DNA of 64,000 bases. Source: Toxonevra muliebris. Lineage: Eukaryota; Arthropoda; Insecta; Diptera; Pallopteridae. The position numbers and the translations under genes were made by a program. Shown here in pieces: positions 38,908-49,198 of this stretch. The number at the start of each line of letters is the position of its first letter. Within the stretch, counting starts at the first letter, position 1. The notes below the pieces were generated by a model, which saw nothing but the letters and a program-made list of their open reading frames with translations, did no database searches and was not told the DNA's origin. The stretch is from assembly GCA_963691655.1 (NCBI GenBank), contig OY829329.1, forward strand, positions 80,718,613 to 80,782,612, in the 5' to 3' direction.

Positions 38908-39090
38908 TTGATGCTCGTGAAGCGAAAGATTGGTACGAATACGTTTAAGAAGCTGGAGGATTTGTATGAGGATGTTCAAAAGCAATGGAAACGAGTTCGA
39001 ATCGATCAGGCGAAACATTTGATAGAGCCAATGTCACGTCGTCGAGGTGCAACAGGGATCGCTAATAATGAATATGCGACAATGTTTTGA
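38908..39090 (+). pseudogene. Tc1-like transposase C-terminal fragment
   Basis: A plus-strand open frame reads LVKRKIGTNTFKKLEDLYED, then VQKQWKRVRIDQAKHLIEPM, then SRRRGATGIANNEYATMF. This is the end of a Tc1 transposase (..LWxxLKRxI....W..I......LIxSMPRRCxAVIxxxGxxTxY). The start lacks the preceding NPIExLW motif, and the join at about 38905-38908 is the inversion breakpoint. The frame is open to its natural end, so decay is recent or the fragment is short. Confidence 0.7.
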
Positions 39091-39319
39091 AAACTTTTTA
39101 GATTTTTCTCAATTTTTACATTAACTTTTTCTAGTTGCAAATGTTTTGACCTCTTCAATTCAGACTTTAATGTAATATTACTTCTTTCTTTTTTTATTTG
39201 CAGCATAATATTGTACTTTTAAATAAAAAAGATTTTTGATAAAAATTATTTTAGTGAACTTGAGAAGTCACTTAAAGTGCAAGTGATTTTGGCTGCAATT
39301 GATATGACCGGCACTGTAC

Positions 39320-41740
39320 ACACATACATGTAGAATAGCATACATGCAATAGCAAGCGAGGACGATGACTGTGAAGTAATAAAATTATATTCAAAATGTG
39401 TGACAATAAGAAACTGAACACACAGATATTTATATTTCTCACACTCAAACACACACATACATACAAAGCCATTGAACGCTCGTTCGAAAATTAAAGACTG
39501 CTTTGGTAAATTAATTGCAAATAAGAAAGTCGAACGAAGACAATTTACAAACAAAAAGAATACAAAAAATACTCATGCATGCATAAAGTTGGAGCACCTT
39601 GCTGAAGTGTTAAAGTTTCTTTTAAATAGTAATACGATTCATGATCTCTCATTTCTCAGTTGTGAAAGTAATTAAGCCCCAAGTTGAAAAGGATAACGCA
39701 TAGAAGCAAACACATTAGAGTGGATAGATTTTGTAACCTCAATTATGGCAATAGTTTTTTGAGAAGATGGTTACCACTTAAAAAACAGTTCCCCGCATTT
39801 GCAATTTTAAATATAATTATATTAACTTTTTCTCCGGAGCTCCTTTTAGAATATTTAGAACAGATCAAACTAAGGACAGCAAATAGCTTCTGATATACTA
39901 AATCCGAGAAAAAGTTAGTACAAATTTCATAAAACTTAAAATCTGCATCCTTTTTTTAAAAAAAAAAACAAGGAAAATAGAAAAAGCGTCAAATATTTTG
40001 TATTCTCCCCCTGTTCTCAAAAAACCCTGTGAGGATAGGAGTTACAGAAGCACCATGTATGCCGATCCACTCTGATATGAATATGCACTAGTATTTTGAG
40101 AAATTTTATACACATATACATAAGTGAAATATGTAGGTATATACTTTCCAACTTTCTTGTTTACATTGTAGTATTTAAATGATATTTTTATTGCTATTAT
40201 CTAAAGTGAATTCAATTTCGATATATGTATTTTAGTTTTTATTATGAGTTTTTTACAGTTGAAATACAATTGGTAATTGCATAACTCTTACCATAATGAT
40301 AATTTGCTTCCCCGCTGCCTCTTTTCATGAACTGCTTACTAAGCTCTGACTATATAAGCTTCAACAAATACATATTGTTTATTTGTTTACTCATACTTGC
40401 CGCTTAATTCCGTTAAAAATATCATTATTTACGATAGTTTATTTTTGTATTACGTATTTATGCATACATGCATAGGTGTCCATATGTGCACATTTAAACT
40501 GAAATACAAATATTTCCCAAAAAAAAACCTCACACATGCAGTAATTTATCCCAGCGGGATATTTCCAGAATTTTAATTAACTATTCACGATTTTACCATT
40601 AAAATCAATTGAAGAAAGGTTTCATATGCCGAATCAAGACAAACCCACCGAGGTTCGCTTTACTACCAGATTCGAAAAAATATTTGAAAAAATTTTTTAG
40701 ATATGAATAGCATCTTGCAGTGATTTTTACTTGCAACAAGAATAAGTTGTAACCACGATCAAAACAAGAGCGGTATTAGCATGAAAATAAGAATAGGAAC
40801 AATAAAATGGAAACAACTTTCAAGTTTCTACTAAGTAACCTGAAAAATTTTTAAAAGAACTCTTTGTGGCTATACCAGCAACATATCGGCGGGCATTTAG
40901 TCAAATAAGCTCCCGCATATTCCTACAGGAGTCGTATGCCATTCTGTTAATACTGGCTCTCCAAATGTTGTTGATATGCTCTTGAAAACTATCTTTTCAA
41001 AAATAAAGTTCGGGTCTGTGGATTATGCAGGGAACTTGAGAATATATATATGCGAGAATAAGCAGATTTACTTCCACTTTGCAGATTCTTATTCTGATGG
41101 AAAATCTTTTTGAAGGGCGCTTTTTTTAAACAAAAAATGCCAAACATCTTGAATTTACCCGCTTTTTTCAATCCACTCTTTACAAAATCAATCCACTCTA
41201 GTATATTTTTATTTGTAACGTAAATTTTATTAGATAATAACACACAAATATGTAAAGACTTAAAAACCACAAAATTAGGGCTGAGCGGCTAAAAAAAAAC
41301 CCCATCATAACGAAAAAAAGCTGAAACAGAAACCAACTGCAAATAATTTCTTTTATTTGAATTCAAACTCCTAGTTCTTATTCATTTAACGTTTTTGTTT
41401 AAGTAACTAGTATAAAAGTTTGATTTCTTATTAAATAGAGATTAATTCAATTTAACTTAGCTCAATTTGAAATCGTTGCACATATCGTCACTACTACTAC
41501 AACTGCGGGGAAAGAGGATGGCGTAGCACACGTGCAGCCAACCACTGCTATGAAAATAGCAATAAAAAATATAACAAACAAGTGAAATAAACATGAATCA
41601 TGGTTGCTGTAAAAGCAAAAACAACAACAGCGAAATAATGTGGACTGCAATTTGAAAGGAGGGTAAAGTTCACACTATGCTGCAGCGGAAAGCGCAACCA
41701 TATGTTTCCGTTTTGTTTTCCACACAAATACACACATTGA
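39320..41740. other. Non-coding stretch with a possible transposase scrap
   Basis: No gene is supported. At about 40860-40990 the minus strand reads FQEHINNIWRASINRMAYDS, CRNMRE, faintly like the C-terminal tail of mariner/Tc1-type DDE transposases, but this is weak. The rest is AT-rich with CACA/CATA runs. The last bases (41712-41742) are CA-rich and form the 5' flank of the LINE. Confidence 0.4.
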
Positions 41741-42330
41741 TGTGAAGTGATTCGATTGAGTGCGGACGTAAAAAATTTTGCCCGAAAGTTTTCGAGTTAA
41801 AAAGTGTGTGCAATCAGTTGAAAGCGAACAACAACAGTGCCGAAGTGCGTGCGAAGGTGTAAAGCGACGGTCAGCAGTGCCTCGACTACTACCCTGGACA
41901 CACTCTAGTGCTTCAAAGTGAAAAAAGAAAATCTTTCCTAACTATAGTTGAAACAAACAAACAAAAATTAGACTTTTTATCTTTGGCGCGTCAAAAACAG
42001 CTGATAATCCATTTATACAGTGTTGGTGATACGCCTGTGGATTGATAACACTCTAATGATAACAGCAGATAAGTATTTAAAGCTTTTGATCATATAGTAG
42101 AATTAAACTTTTAAGTTAATTGTAAGTTTTGATCACGCAAAACCAATACACTAACCTCTCTGCAGTAATTGAGCTTTTAATTAATTCAGTAGCTCTGAAC
42201 TTAAGTAAAGCTTTAAGTGCAAGCTTTTTGTATCGAGCTTTATATGTTGTTAGTGAAGACACACACCAACAATAATATAAATAGCTTTTTAGCTTTTGTC
42301 AAAATTAAAAAGTGGTGTTAACGCATCATT

Positions 42331-43797
42331 ATGGGGGAAAAAAATGATAATGCGGCCCCGCTAATCCCAACTGTAGCAAATCCCTTCCGAAGGAGCTCCA
42401 ACATCATGCGGTCCCCTCCGATGGTAGATAACCGAAACCAGAATACACCAGAGAGTGTGGGAGAAAATCTCAGTGTGTCAAAAAGGCCACTATGCGACAA
42501 ACTAGCACCTTCACCCAAAAAAATTAGAGCGCGTTCTTCTCCGCCAGATCTAAACTGCGGCCAGGAATACGAAAAATCTAGTACAAGTGAGGCTGCTCCT
42601 TCCGAGAGTAATGAAACCGACTTAATGCTTAAGCTTGGTGGCCAAATACGAAAGCTGATACAGATGATGGGCGGAGGCAGACGTTCAATACATCAGCCAA
42701 TGAGGGATTTAGTAGATAGTATCGCAGATCTGCACGAACAAGCAATGAAGCAGAGAGATCCTAATGCGCTCACAGTACAAGTTGGAAAGGACCAGTATGT
42801 CCAGACCTCACCCGACGCAGAACTTGCATGCGTGTCAGCAGAACCACGCAAACAAGGTACAGCAAAGCAAGTGCAGCCTGCTGGAATCAGCGTGTTTCCT
42901 TCACATCCAACAGAAGAAACGGAGTCCCCTAAAAGTAGGCCGCACACGCAATGGAGCACTGTGAGGTCGAAGAGACAGAAAAAGGACGAAGTATGGGAGA
43001 AAACAACCACCAACAACAAGCCGACCAATAAGAGGCCAGCAGCGGAAAGCAAAACAAAGAGACAGAGACCACCACGTAAGGATGCAATAGTTGTCAAAAG
43101 CACTGGCGGAGCACAATACGCGGATATTCTCAAACGGGTGAAAACAGAACCAAATCTGAAACAGTTTAGCCAAAATGTGCATGGCATCAAAAAAACGGCC
43201 AAAGGTGAACTTCTTCTAGTGATGGAGAAGTCCTCACACCCTGATACTGCAAAACTCCAAGACGCAGTTCAAACAGCATTCGGAGCGACTGTTGAAGTTA
43301 GAACTCTAACTGAAATGACGCAAGTGGAGATAAAAGACTTGGATGAAATCACCACAAAAGAGGAGGTCCACGAAGCTATCCTAAGCCAATTTCCGGAGCT
43401 AGGAATACCACTGTCGGCCATCTTAAGCTTGCGGAAAGCATATGGAGGCACACAAACGGCGACTCTAAAAATATCACCGGAGATCGCATCTAAACTCACT
43501 GCTGCTGGCAAAATACGAATAGGCTTCGTCATTTGCCGTATACGTGTCAAATTGGAACCAAAAAGGTGCTATAAGTGTTTGGAGTTCGGGCACTTGGCAA
43601 CGACATGTAAAAGCGTGGAAGATCGCAGCAACATGTGCTTTAAATGCGGCAATAAGGGACATCAGTCGAAGAGCTGTACCGAGGCTGCAAAGTGTGTCAT
43701 TTGCAAAATCAACAACAAAGGAGATGTCAACCACTCAGCAACAAGCATCAAATGTCCAGCATACCAGAAGGCGTTGAGAGAACTACGTCAAAAATGA
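42331..43797 (+). CDS. Retrotransposon ORF1: Gag-like RNA-binding protein
   Basis: This 488-aa protein would coat the element RNA and form the ribonucleoprotein needed for retrotransposition. The N-terminal ~260 residues are hydrophilic and low in structure, rich in S/P/K/R/Q (for example SKRPLCDKLAPSPKKIRARS near residue 50). The middle (about 260-410, from QYADILKRVKTEPNL onward) is the conserved Gag region of R1-type ORF1s. Three zinc knuckles follow: C413-x2-C-x4-H-x4-C426, C435-x2-C-x4-H-x4-C448, and an atypical third C454-x2-C457-x9-H467-x6-C474 (the usual spacing is x3 before His). The ATG at 42331 is the first in a long open frame, preceded by the 5' UTR. The stop TGA overlaps the ORF2 start. 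The length is normal for R1-clade ORF1. Confidence 0.9.
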   Translation: MGEKNDNAAPLIPTVANPFRRSSNIMRSPPMVDNRNQNTPESVGENLSVSKRPLCDKLAPSPKKIRARSSPPDLNCGQEYEKSSTSEAAPSESNETDLMLKLGGQIRKLIQMMGGGRRSIHQPMRDLVDSIADLHEQAMKQRDPNALTVQVGKDQYVQTSPDAELACVSAEPRKQGTAKQVQPAGISVFPSHPTEETESPKSRPHTQWSTVRSKRQKKDEVWEKTTTNNKPTNKRPAAESKTKRQRPPRKDAIVVKSTGGAQYADILKRVKTEPNLKQFSQNVHGIKKTAKGELLLVMEKSSHPDTAKLQDAVQTAFGATVEVRTLTEMTQVEIKDLDEITTKEEVHEAILSQFPELGIPLSAILSLRKAYGGTQTATLKISPEIASKLTAAGKIRIGFVICRIRVKLEPKRCYKCLEFGHLATTCKSVEDRSNMCFKCGNKGHQSKSCTEAAKCVICKINNKGDVNHSATSIKCPAYQKALRELRQK

Positions 43798-46766
43798 AGT
43801 TCGTACAAATAAACCTAAACCATTGTGAGGTGGCGCAAGATTTACTTACGCAAACCATTCGGGAGCAAAAAATTGACGTAGCCTTAATCAGTGAACCGTA
43901 TCGGAATAAAATTGGTAACGATTGGGTCTCTGATTCCACTGGGAAATCAAGTATCTGGAGCTGTGGAACGCATAGATACCAAATCAAACATATTAAGTCA
44001 GCTTGCGGCTTTGTTCGAGCGCAGCTTGGTGATCTGTTTGTGTACAGCTGCTACTTACCACCAAGTCTCACAACACATGAAGCCACGAACATACTTGAAG
44101 ACCTTGCGGATGATATTAAGCAACACAATCCAGTAATTGTAGCTGGTGATTTTAACGCATGGGCAACAGATTGGGGCTCTACACGAACCAATTTCAGAGG
44201 TCAAGCCCTCTTAGATGCGTTTGCCATACTGGACATAGCCTTGATGAACACAGGAAACCAAAAAACATTCAACAGAGCGGGTACAGGGTCAATCATTGAT
44301 CTCACTTTCGTAAGCAGCAGTCTTGTAAGCAGTACCACGTGGCAAGTTAGCACACAATACACTGGTAGTGATCATCTGGCCATAGTATGCGATATAAGCA
44401 AGCCCAAGAAGAAAAAGACACGTAATACCTACGAAGCTAGATATAAGACTGAGACGCTGGATCCAGCAGTTATGGAAATCATGATGGAAGGCGTAAGCAC
44501 TTCTGGCAGTGCAGCTGTAAAAGCGACGCAAGTTATGAAGTATACAGAAAAAGCGTGTGACGCAGCAATGGCGAAAATAAGGCCGAATCGATACAACAAC
44601 TCACCCGTATACTGGTGGAATGAGCATATCGCTGAGGCTCGGAGAGAGTGTTTGAGAGCAAGGCGAATGTACCAGCGGTCAAGAGGCACGAGCAGTTTTG
44701 AAGAAAAACAACATCAATATAAAGTTAAAAGGAAAACCTTGAAGCGAGAGATAAAAAACAGTAAGCGACGATGTTTCCTGGACCTATGCGATGATGCCGA
44801 CAACAATCCATGGGGCTCTGCATATAAGATTGTAATGAAGAAGGTAAAAGCCTTTAAGCCTTTATCCACTACATGTCCGAATATTTTGCGCAATATTGTC
44901 AAAACACTGTTTCCAGAACAGAGAAATAACACGAGCATACACATGCCAAACGAAGTCGAAGAAGATGTTTTCCAGCCGACAAACAAAGATGAAATCTTGA
45001 CGATTACGAAAAGAATAAAGAACAACAAGGCTCCTGGGCCTGACTCGATTCCAAACGAGGCACTGAAATTAGCAATCGAATATAACACGGACATTTTTAT
45101 AGACCTATACAATTCATGCTTAAGAGAAGGAGTTTTCCCGAAGAGATGGAAGCTACAGAAACTAGTACTTATTCCAAAAGGTTCTAACCCGTCTGGTGAT
45201 CCTTCGGGATACCGGCCGTTGTGTATGCTAGATACAGTTGGTAAAATCTTGGAGCGAATAATTGGAAACAGACTGGAGGCAGCTGTCGATAATGCTGGAG
45301 GGTTATCAGCGCAGCAATATGGATTCCGCAAAGCTCGCTCCACTGTAGATGCTATTACAGCGGTAAAAGACATTGCGCAGAAAGCGATCGAGGGTACCCG
45401 GTGGCTATATGGTAGCAAGGAGTACTGCCTTATAGCTACACTTGATGTAAAGAATGCGTTTAACACTGCAAACTGGGATAAAATTACCAATGCGTTGGTG
45501 CAGTTCCAAGTCCCTGGATATATCCGGAACATCATTGGAAGCTACTTTAGCGACAGAGTGCTCCTTTACAAAACGGATGATGGCACCAAAAAGTATAGAG
45601 TTTCTGGTGGAGTCCCCCAAGGATCTGTACTGGGCCCAGTATTATGGAACATCATGTACGATGGCGTACTTCGACTCAACCTGCCAGAGGGGGCTAAAAT
45701 TATTGGCTTTGCTGACGACATTGCTATTGTAGTGGTTGCAAAATTCCTTGGTGAAGTTGAATCTACCTGCAACCGAGCGGTCGAAAAAGTAAAAGAATGG
45801 CTATACTTAAGTGGACTTACGCTAGCGGGTCACAAAACAGAAGCGGTATTAATAAGTAGTAGGAAAAAGGTTGAAACTGCGAGAATACTAGTCGGTGGGC
45901 ACGTAGTAGAGTCTAAACCATACATAAAGTACTTAGGCGTTACAATAGACCACAGGTTGAACTTCAAACAACATCTGATGTACGCAAATACTAAGGCGAC
46001 CGTAGCAATGACGTCTCTAACGCGAATCATGATGAACACAAGGGGTCCTAAGCAGAACCGAAGGAAATTGCTTGCCAGCGTGGTAACCTCGATGCTGATG
46101 TATGCAGCTCCAATATGGGTTGAAGCTGTTAACTGTATCTCTTACACCAGAGGAATCAAATCGACGTATCGACTGAGTGCTCTCAGAATATGCTGCGCGT
46201 TCCGTACTGTGTCAGAGGACGCCACCCTGGTTATCGCTGGAATGCTACCAATAGCACTCCTTGTAGCCGAAGCTGCAAACATCAAAAATAATTTAGGTGG
46301 TGATGCGCCCCTAAATACCCGTAAGGCATTAAGAGAACGCAGTGTGCACACATGGCAAAACCTTTGGGATTCTTCCTTTAAAGGACGTTGGACGTACCGC
46401 CTAATCCCGAATATTTCGAGATGGCTAAAGCGAGGACATGGACAGGTGGACTACTACTTGACCCAAATACTGACAGGACACGGATGTTTTAAATCTTACT
46501 TACATAAATTTAAACATGACGACAATCCGTTTTGCACCCAGTGTGCACCGAACGTAATTGAAGACGCAGAACACGTTTTCTTTGTCTGTCCGCGATTTAT
46601 GAATGAAAGAGAAGAGCTAAGCATAAGGGTTGGGAGTCCACTAATGGTTAGTAACCTGGTGGAAATAATGCTTGACTCAAATGAGAATTGGTCTGCTGTC
46701 TGCAACATGGCAACTACAATTATGAAAAAACTACGCTGCGCTGAGCAACAGCGCAGATCGTCATGA
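43794..46766 (+). CDS. Retrotransposon ORF2: endonuclease-reverse transcriptase
   Basis: This 990-aa enzyme would nick the target DNA and reverse-transcribe the element RNA from the nick. Residues 1-~200 form an APE-type endonuclease: catalytic QINLNH (N7), SEPY (E34), GDFNAW (D119, N121) and SDH (D193, H194). The RT spans about 400-750: NNKAPGPDS (410-418), GYRPL (472-476), LDVKNAF (D551), GGVPQGS (605-611) and FADD (639-642, catalytic D641/D642). A C-terminal CCHC knuckle is at C914-x2-C917-x9-H927-x4-C932. There is no RNase H. The start is chosen at the ATG of the ATGA overlap because it gives the natural MKFVQINLNH start; the frame is open 102 nt further upstream only from a non-ATG codon. 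All key residues are present and no stop or shift is seen. Confidence 0.93.
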   Translation: MKFVQINLNHCEVAQDLLTQTIREQKIDVALISEPYRNKIGNDWVSDSTGKSSIWSCGTHRYQIKHIKSACGFVRAQLGDLFVYSCYLPPSLTTHEATNILEDLADDIKQHNPVIVAGDFNAWATDWGSTRTNFRGQALLDAFAILDIALMNTGNQKTFNRAGTGSIIDLTFVSSSLVSSTTWQVSTQYTGSDHLAIVCDISKPKKKKTRNTYEARYKTETLDPAVMEIMMEGVSTSGSAAVKATQVMKYTEKACDAAMAKIRPNRYNNSPVYWWNEHIAEARRECLRARRMYQRSRGTSSFEEKQHQYKVKRKTLKREIKNSKRRCFLDLCDDADNNPWGSAYKIVMKKVKAFKPLSTTCPNILRNIVKTLFPEQRNNTSIHMPNEVEEDVFQPTNKDEILTITKRIKNNKAPGPDSIPNEALKLAIEYNTDIFIDLYNSCLREGVFPKRWKLQKLVLIPKGSNPSGDPSGYRPLCMLDTVGKILERIIGNRLEAAVDNAGGLSAQQYGFRKARSTVDAITAVKDIAQKAIEGTRWLYGSKEYCLIATLDVKNAFNTANWDKITNALVQFQVPGYIRNIIGSYFSDRVLLYKTDDGTKKYRVSGGVPQGSVLGPVLWNIMYDGVLRLNLPEGAKIIGFADDIAIVVVAKFLGEVESTCNRAVEKVKEWLYLSGLTLAGHKTEAVLISSRKKVETARILVGGHVVESKPYIKYLGVTIDHRLNFKQHLMYANTKATVAMTSLTRIMMNTRGPKQNRRKLLASVVTSMLMYAAPIWVEAVNCISYTRGIKSTYRLSALRICCAFRTVSEDATLVIAGMLPIALLVAEAANIKNNLGGDAPLNTRKALRERSVHTWQNLWDSSFKGRWTYRLIPNISRWLKRGHGQVDYYLTQILTGHGCFKSYLHKFKHDDNPFCTQCAPNVIEDAEHVFFVCPRFMNEREELSIRVGSPLMVSNLVEIMLDSNENWSAVCNMATTIMKKLRCAEQQRRSS

Positions 46767-46940
46767 AGAGGCAATAGGCCGCTCCCCCTCCGTGAAGTAA
46801 TGCCTAACGGTAGTACCACGGAAGAAGGGAAACGGAGCTGGGGTGGGTTTTTGGTGCGGTGAGCTGAAAAGCAAGTCCCACACTTTTCGGCTTTCAATGC
46901 TTTGTGCCACCTCTACAAAAAAAAAAAAAAAAAAAAAAAA
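46767..46940 (+). other. LINE 3' UTR and poly(A) tail
   Basis: After the ORF2 stop comes a GC-rich 3' UTR with features typical of R1-clade ends (CCGCTCCCCCTCCGTGAAG, GGTAGTACCACGGAAG, GGGTGGGTTTTTGGTG), then 24 consecutive A (46917-46940). The 3' UTR is presumably the RT recognition site. The following DNA (46941-46968) is CA-rich target sequence. Confidence 0.8.
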
Positions 46941-46944
46941 CACG

Positions 46945-49190
46945 CCCACACACACATACGTGCACATGCTCCCTTAACAGTGTTTCCTGTTTTTTACGTA
47001 TGGGAAAGGTGTGTGTGTGTGTAAGCAATGGACGTGTGTGTTGGCATTTTTAATGCTTGATATTGTCGAAGTGGCAGAATAGAGTAACCATACGGGCACT
47101 TTGAATATTTTAAGGCTTTTTAAGAGCAGAAAAACAAGCGAAAATTTTACAAATTGATACATTCACTTAAATAATATTTGTGCATACACACGTGCATGAC
47201 AAGAATTGAATACAATGCCCAATGTTAAGGGTATGTATTCCTGAGCCTCACAACTTAACACTTCAGAAAATTAAATGGATTTTATAGTCCTTATCTGTGG
47301 TTTTCGGAAAAACGTTCTAAAATTTTTGGAAAAAATCCATTTTAAAACAATTATGCATCAAGAAAGGAAAAATATTTACCGACAAATAAATAAACTCACG
47401 AAAAATTGTTTTCATTCTACATCAAGCCACCACAAAATGTATTCAAGTCGCGTGATATAGCATCAACAGCTAGCAGCTCCCTATTAATAGGATATACTTC
47501 TGGTATTTTTGTGCTAATACCTTGAGGCGTTTTAAAGTAACGCATACATAAAAAAAAAAACAAAAAAGCTGAAGTTTTTACAATTTCGTTAACATAATAA
47601 CATTTTTGCAAAATTTCGCCTTGAGCAAAAAAAAAAATTCAAAAGAAACGAAGCAGGAAAACAACGATATAACGAACAACAACAGCTTTTGATATTGTGA
47701 GATCTTCCCTAAATACGAACTCTATCTCCCGTCAATGTTGTGCTTGTTGTCCACAATCTATGTATTTCAATGCAGTCTCACCATAATTTGTTTACATTTA
47801 TCATCATTTTCTTTCCTTGAGTTTTTCGCTGTTCATTTCTTTTATTCAACTTTTCATCAGCAATGCGTGGGTTTCAAAGTTCATTAAAATATTTTCTATA
47901 CAAGTATAAAAAGGAAACAAACAAATTTTTCCTTGTCACTGTTTCTTCTTCTCCTACGACTACTTGTTATTTTCTCATATTGTTTACTTTTCCTCTATTT
48001 TTATTCTACATATTTATACTGAAAAGTAAAACGTCATGTCCTTCCATTTTACAAAAGTATTTATTCGTATTTATTTGTTGATGATTTTTTTTATAAAAAA
48101 AAAACCTAAGACATATTTTCATGTGATAAGAGATTTCTTTTGTATGATAAAATTATGAAAAATGTATAAAAGTAATAATGTTTAAAAAGAATCCTTGCAT
48201 GAATACAAGTAAGTAAAGCAAGCTTTCCTGAAATATATAACAAATCAAAGAAAGCTGATTAAATGTTTCGTTGAGGTAAGCGTTCCACGCATTAATATAT
48301 TTCTATGTTGCCCTTACAGTAGAAGTAGGAAACATGTCGTATGAGCAATAAAAATTCCAAATGTTATTTGCAGTAAAAAAATAAAAAGAAGATGTCAACT
48401 TCCAAGATCAATTAGCGTTTTATGCATCCTAAAAAGACGACACGATGCGATGCGATAAGTGATGTAAATTTTTTCATTGAAAACGTAAAAAAGTAGACGA
48501 CATACATTTTGACAGTTATACGCACAGTAACACACGTGCGCATTCATATCTCATATGCGCATTTTTATGCTCAAGCTGTCGACGCAAAGTACATATTTTA
48601 TTTTTTCTACAAACGTACGAATATTTTGTGCATTTTTATTTTTATTCTTTTTATTGGAATGTCACAGAAATTGCAATGTGAAATGTGGTATCGCATATAT
48701 TGATAACTGTTCAGAATTATATTATAGTATAGGGTGTGACATTGTGTATGTGAATTTATTCTACATGTCTATATATTTGTGTATCTATGTGTGTATCGAA
48801 AAGTATCGAATTGCATAAGTAATGCTCATTTTATATGCGATTGATGTATACGAGTTTGTGTTTTGTATGTAAAATGGCGATACGTAAAATGTAAAATAAA
48901 TGTGAATGGGGCAGAGAAGGAGAAAAGAGAGACGGGAATGAAAAAAGTCAACCGAAAATAAAATATTTATGGAAAAACAGCAAACGTAATGTTGCATTTT
49001 TGCTGCCCTGCCTGCCTGTAACTGCAGCAGACAGTTTGTCATATGCAGCATTCAGATGCTGCTGCATGCCAGCTTGCATTAGCATCTGCTGCTTATGCAT
49101 TTATGCATACACACTTACATATATCGTACCGTCGTGATGACGTTTGATCACGTGTCAATTTTTGATAAAACTGTTTTTTTTCTGTTTGTA
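46945..49190. other. Non-coding stretch
   Basis: CA-rich flank, then a (GT)n run at 47009-47022. The rest is AT-rich with A-homopolymers and no supported gene; frames of 60-88 codons lack domains. A GACGACACGATGCGATGCGA stretch near 48436 is repeat-like. Confidence 0.45.
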
Positions 49191-49198
49191 CTCACATG

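Larger units (their letters stand above)
38415..39316. mobile_element. Tc1-like transposon, long TIRs, rearranged core (902 bp)
   Basis: The ends are CAGTGCCGGTC at 38415 and GACCGGCACTG at 39316, each next to TA (38413-38414 and 39317-39318), the Tc1/mariner target duplication. Inverted arms extend about 210-235 bp (38415-38651 and 39105-39316) and share ACAATATTATG(T/C)TGCAAATA, ATTACATTAAAGTCTGAATT and TTTGCAACTAGAAAAAGTTA. The interior holds two pieces of a Tc1-type transposase in opposite orientations (listed separately), with the N-terminal DNA-binding half missing. It cannot encode a working enzyme but could be mobilised in trans. Long arms recall Minos- or S-like Tc1 elements; I do not claim membership. 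Confidence 0.85.
41745..46940 (+). mobile_element. Full-length R1-clade non-LTR retrotransposon
   Basis: The element comprises a ~590-bp 5' UTR (about 41745-42330), two intact ORFs overlapping as ATGA, a ~150-bp GC-richer 3' UTR (46767-46916) and a 24-nt poly(A) (46917-46940). Domain content (Gag with zinc knuckles; APE-type endonuclease, RT, C-terminal CCHC, no RNase H) is that of the R1 clade. The flanks are CA-rich on both sides (CCACACAAATACACACA before, CACGCCCACACACACATACG after). Within the R1 clade, Waldo-type elements are known to target ACAY repeats, so a Waldo-like identity is plausible. No exact target duplication could be defined, which leaves the 5' end uncertain by tens of bases. 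GC content is higher than in the surroundings. Confidence 0.9.

Noticed and set aside
42693..43202. 169-codon minus frame inside ORF1
   Set aside because: Antisense shadow of the retrotransposon Gag ORF.
43692..43793. 34-codon N-terminal extension of ORF2
   Set aside because: Starts only at a non-ATG codon and overlaps ORF1; the ATG at 43794 gives the conserved R1-type start.
44714..45535. 273-codon minus frame inside ORF2
   Set aside because: Antisense shadow of the RT coding sequence; its length follows from codon bias of the sense frame.
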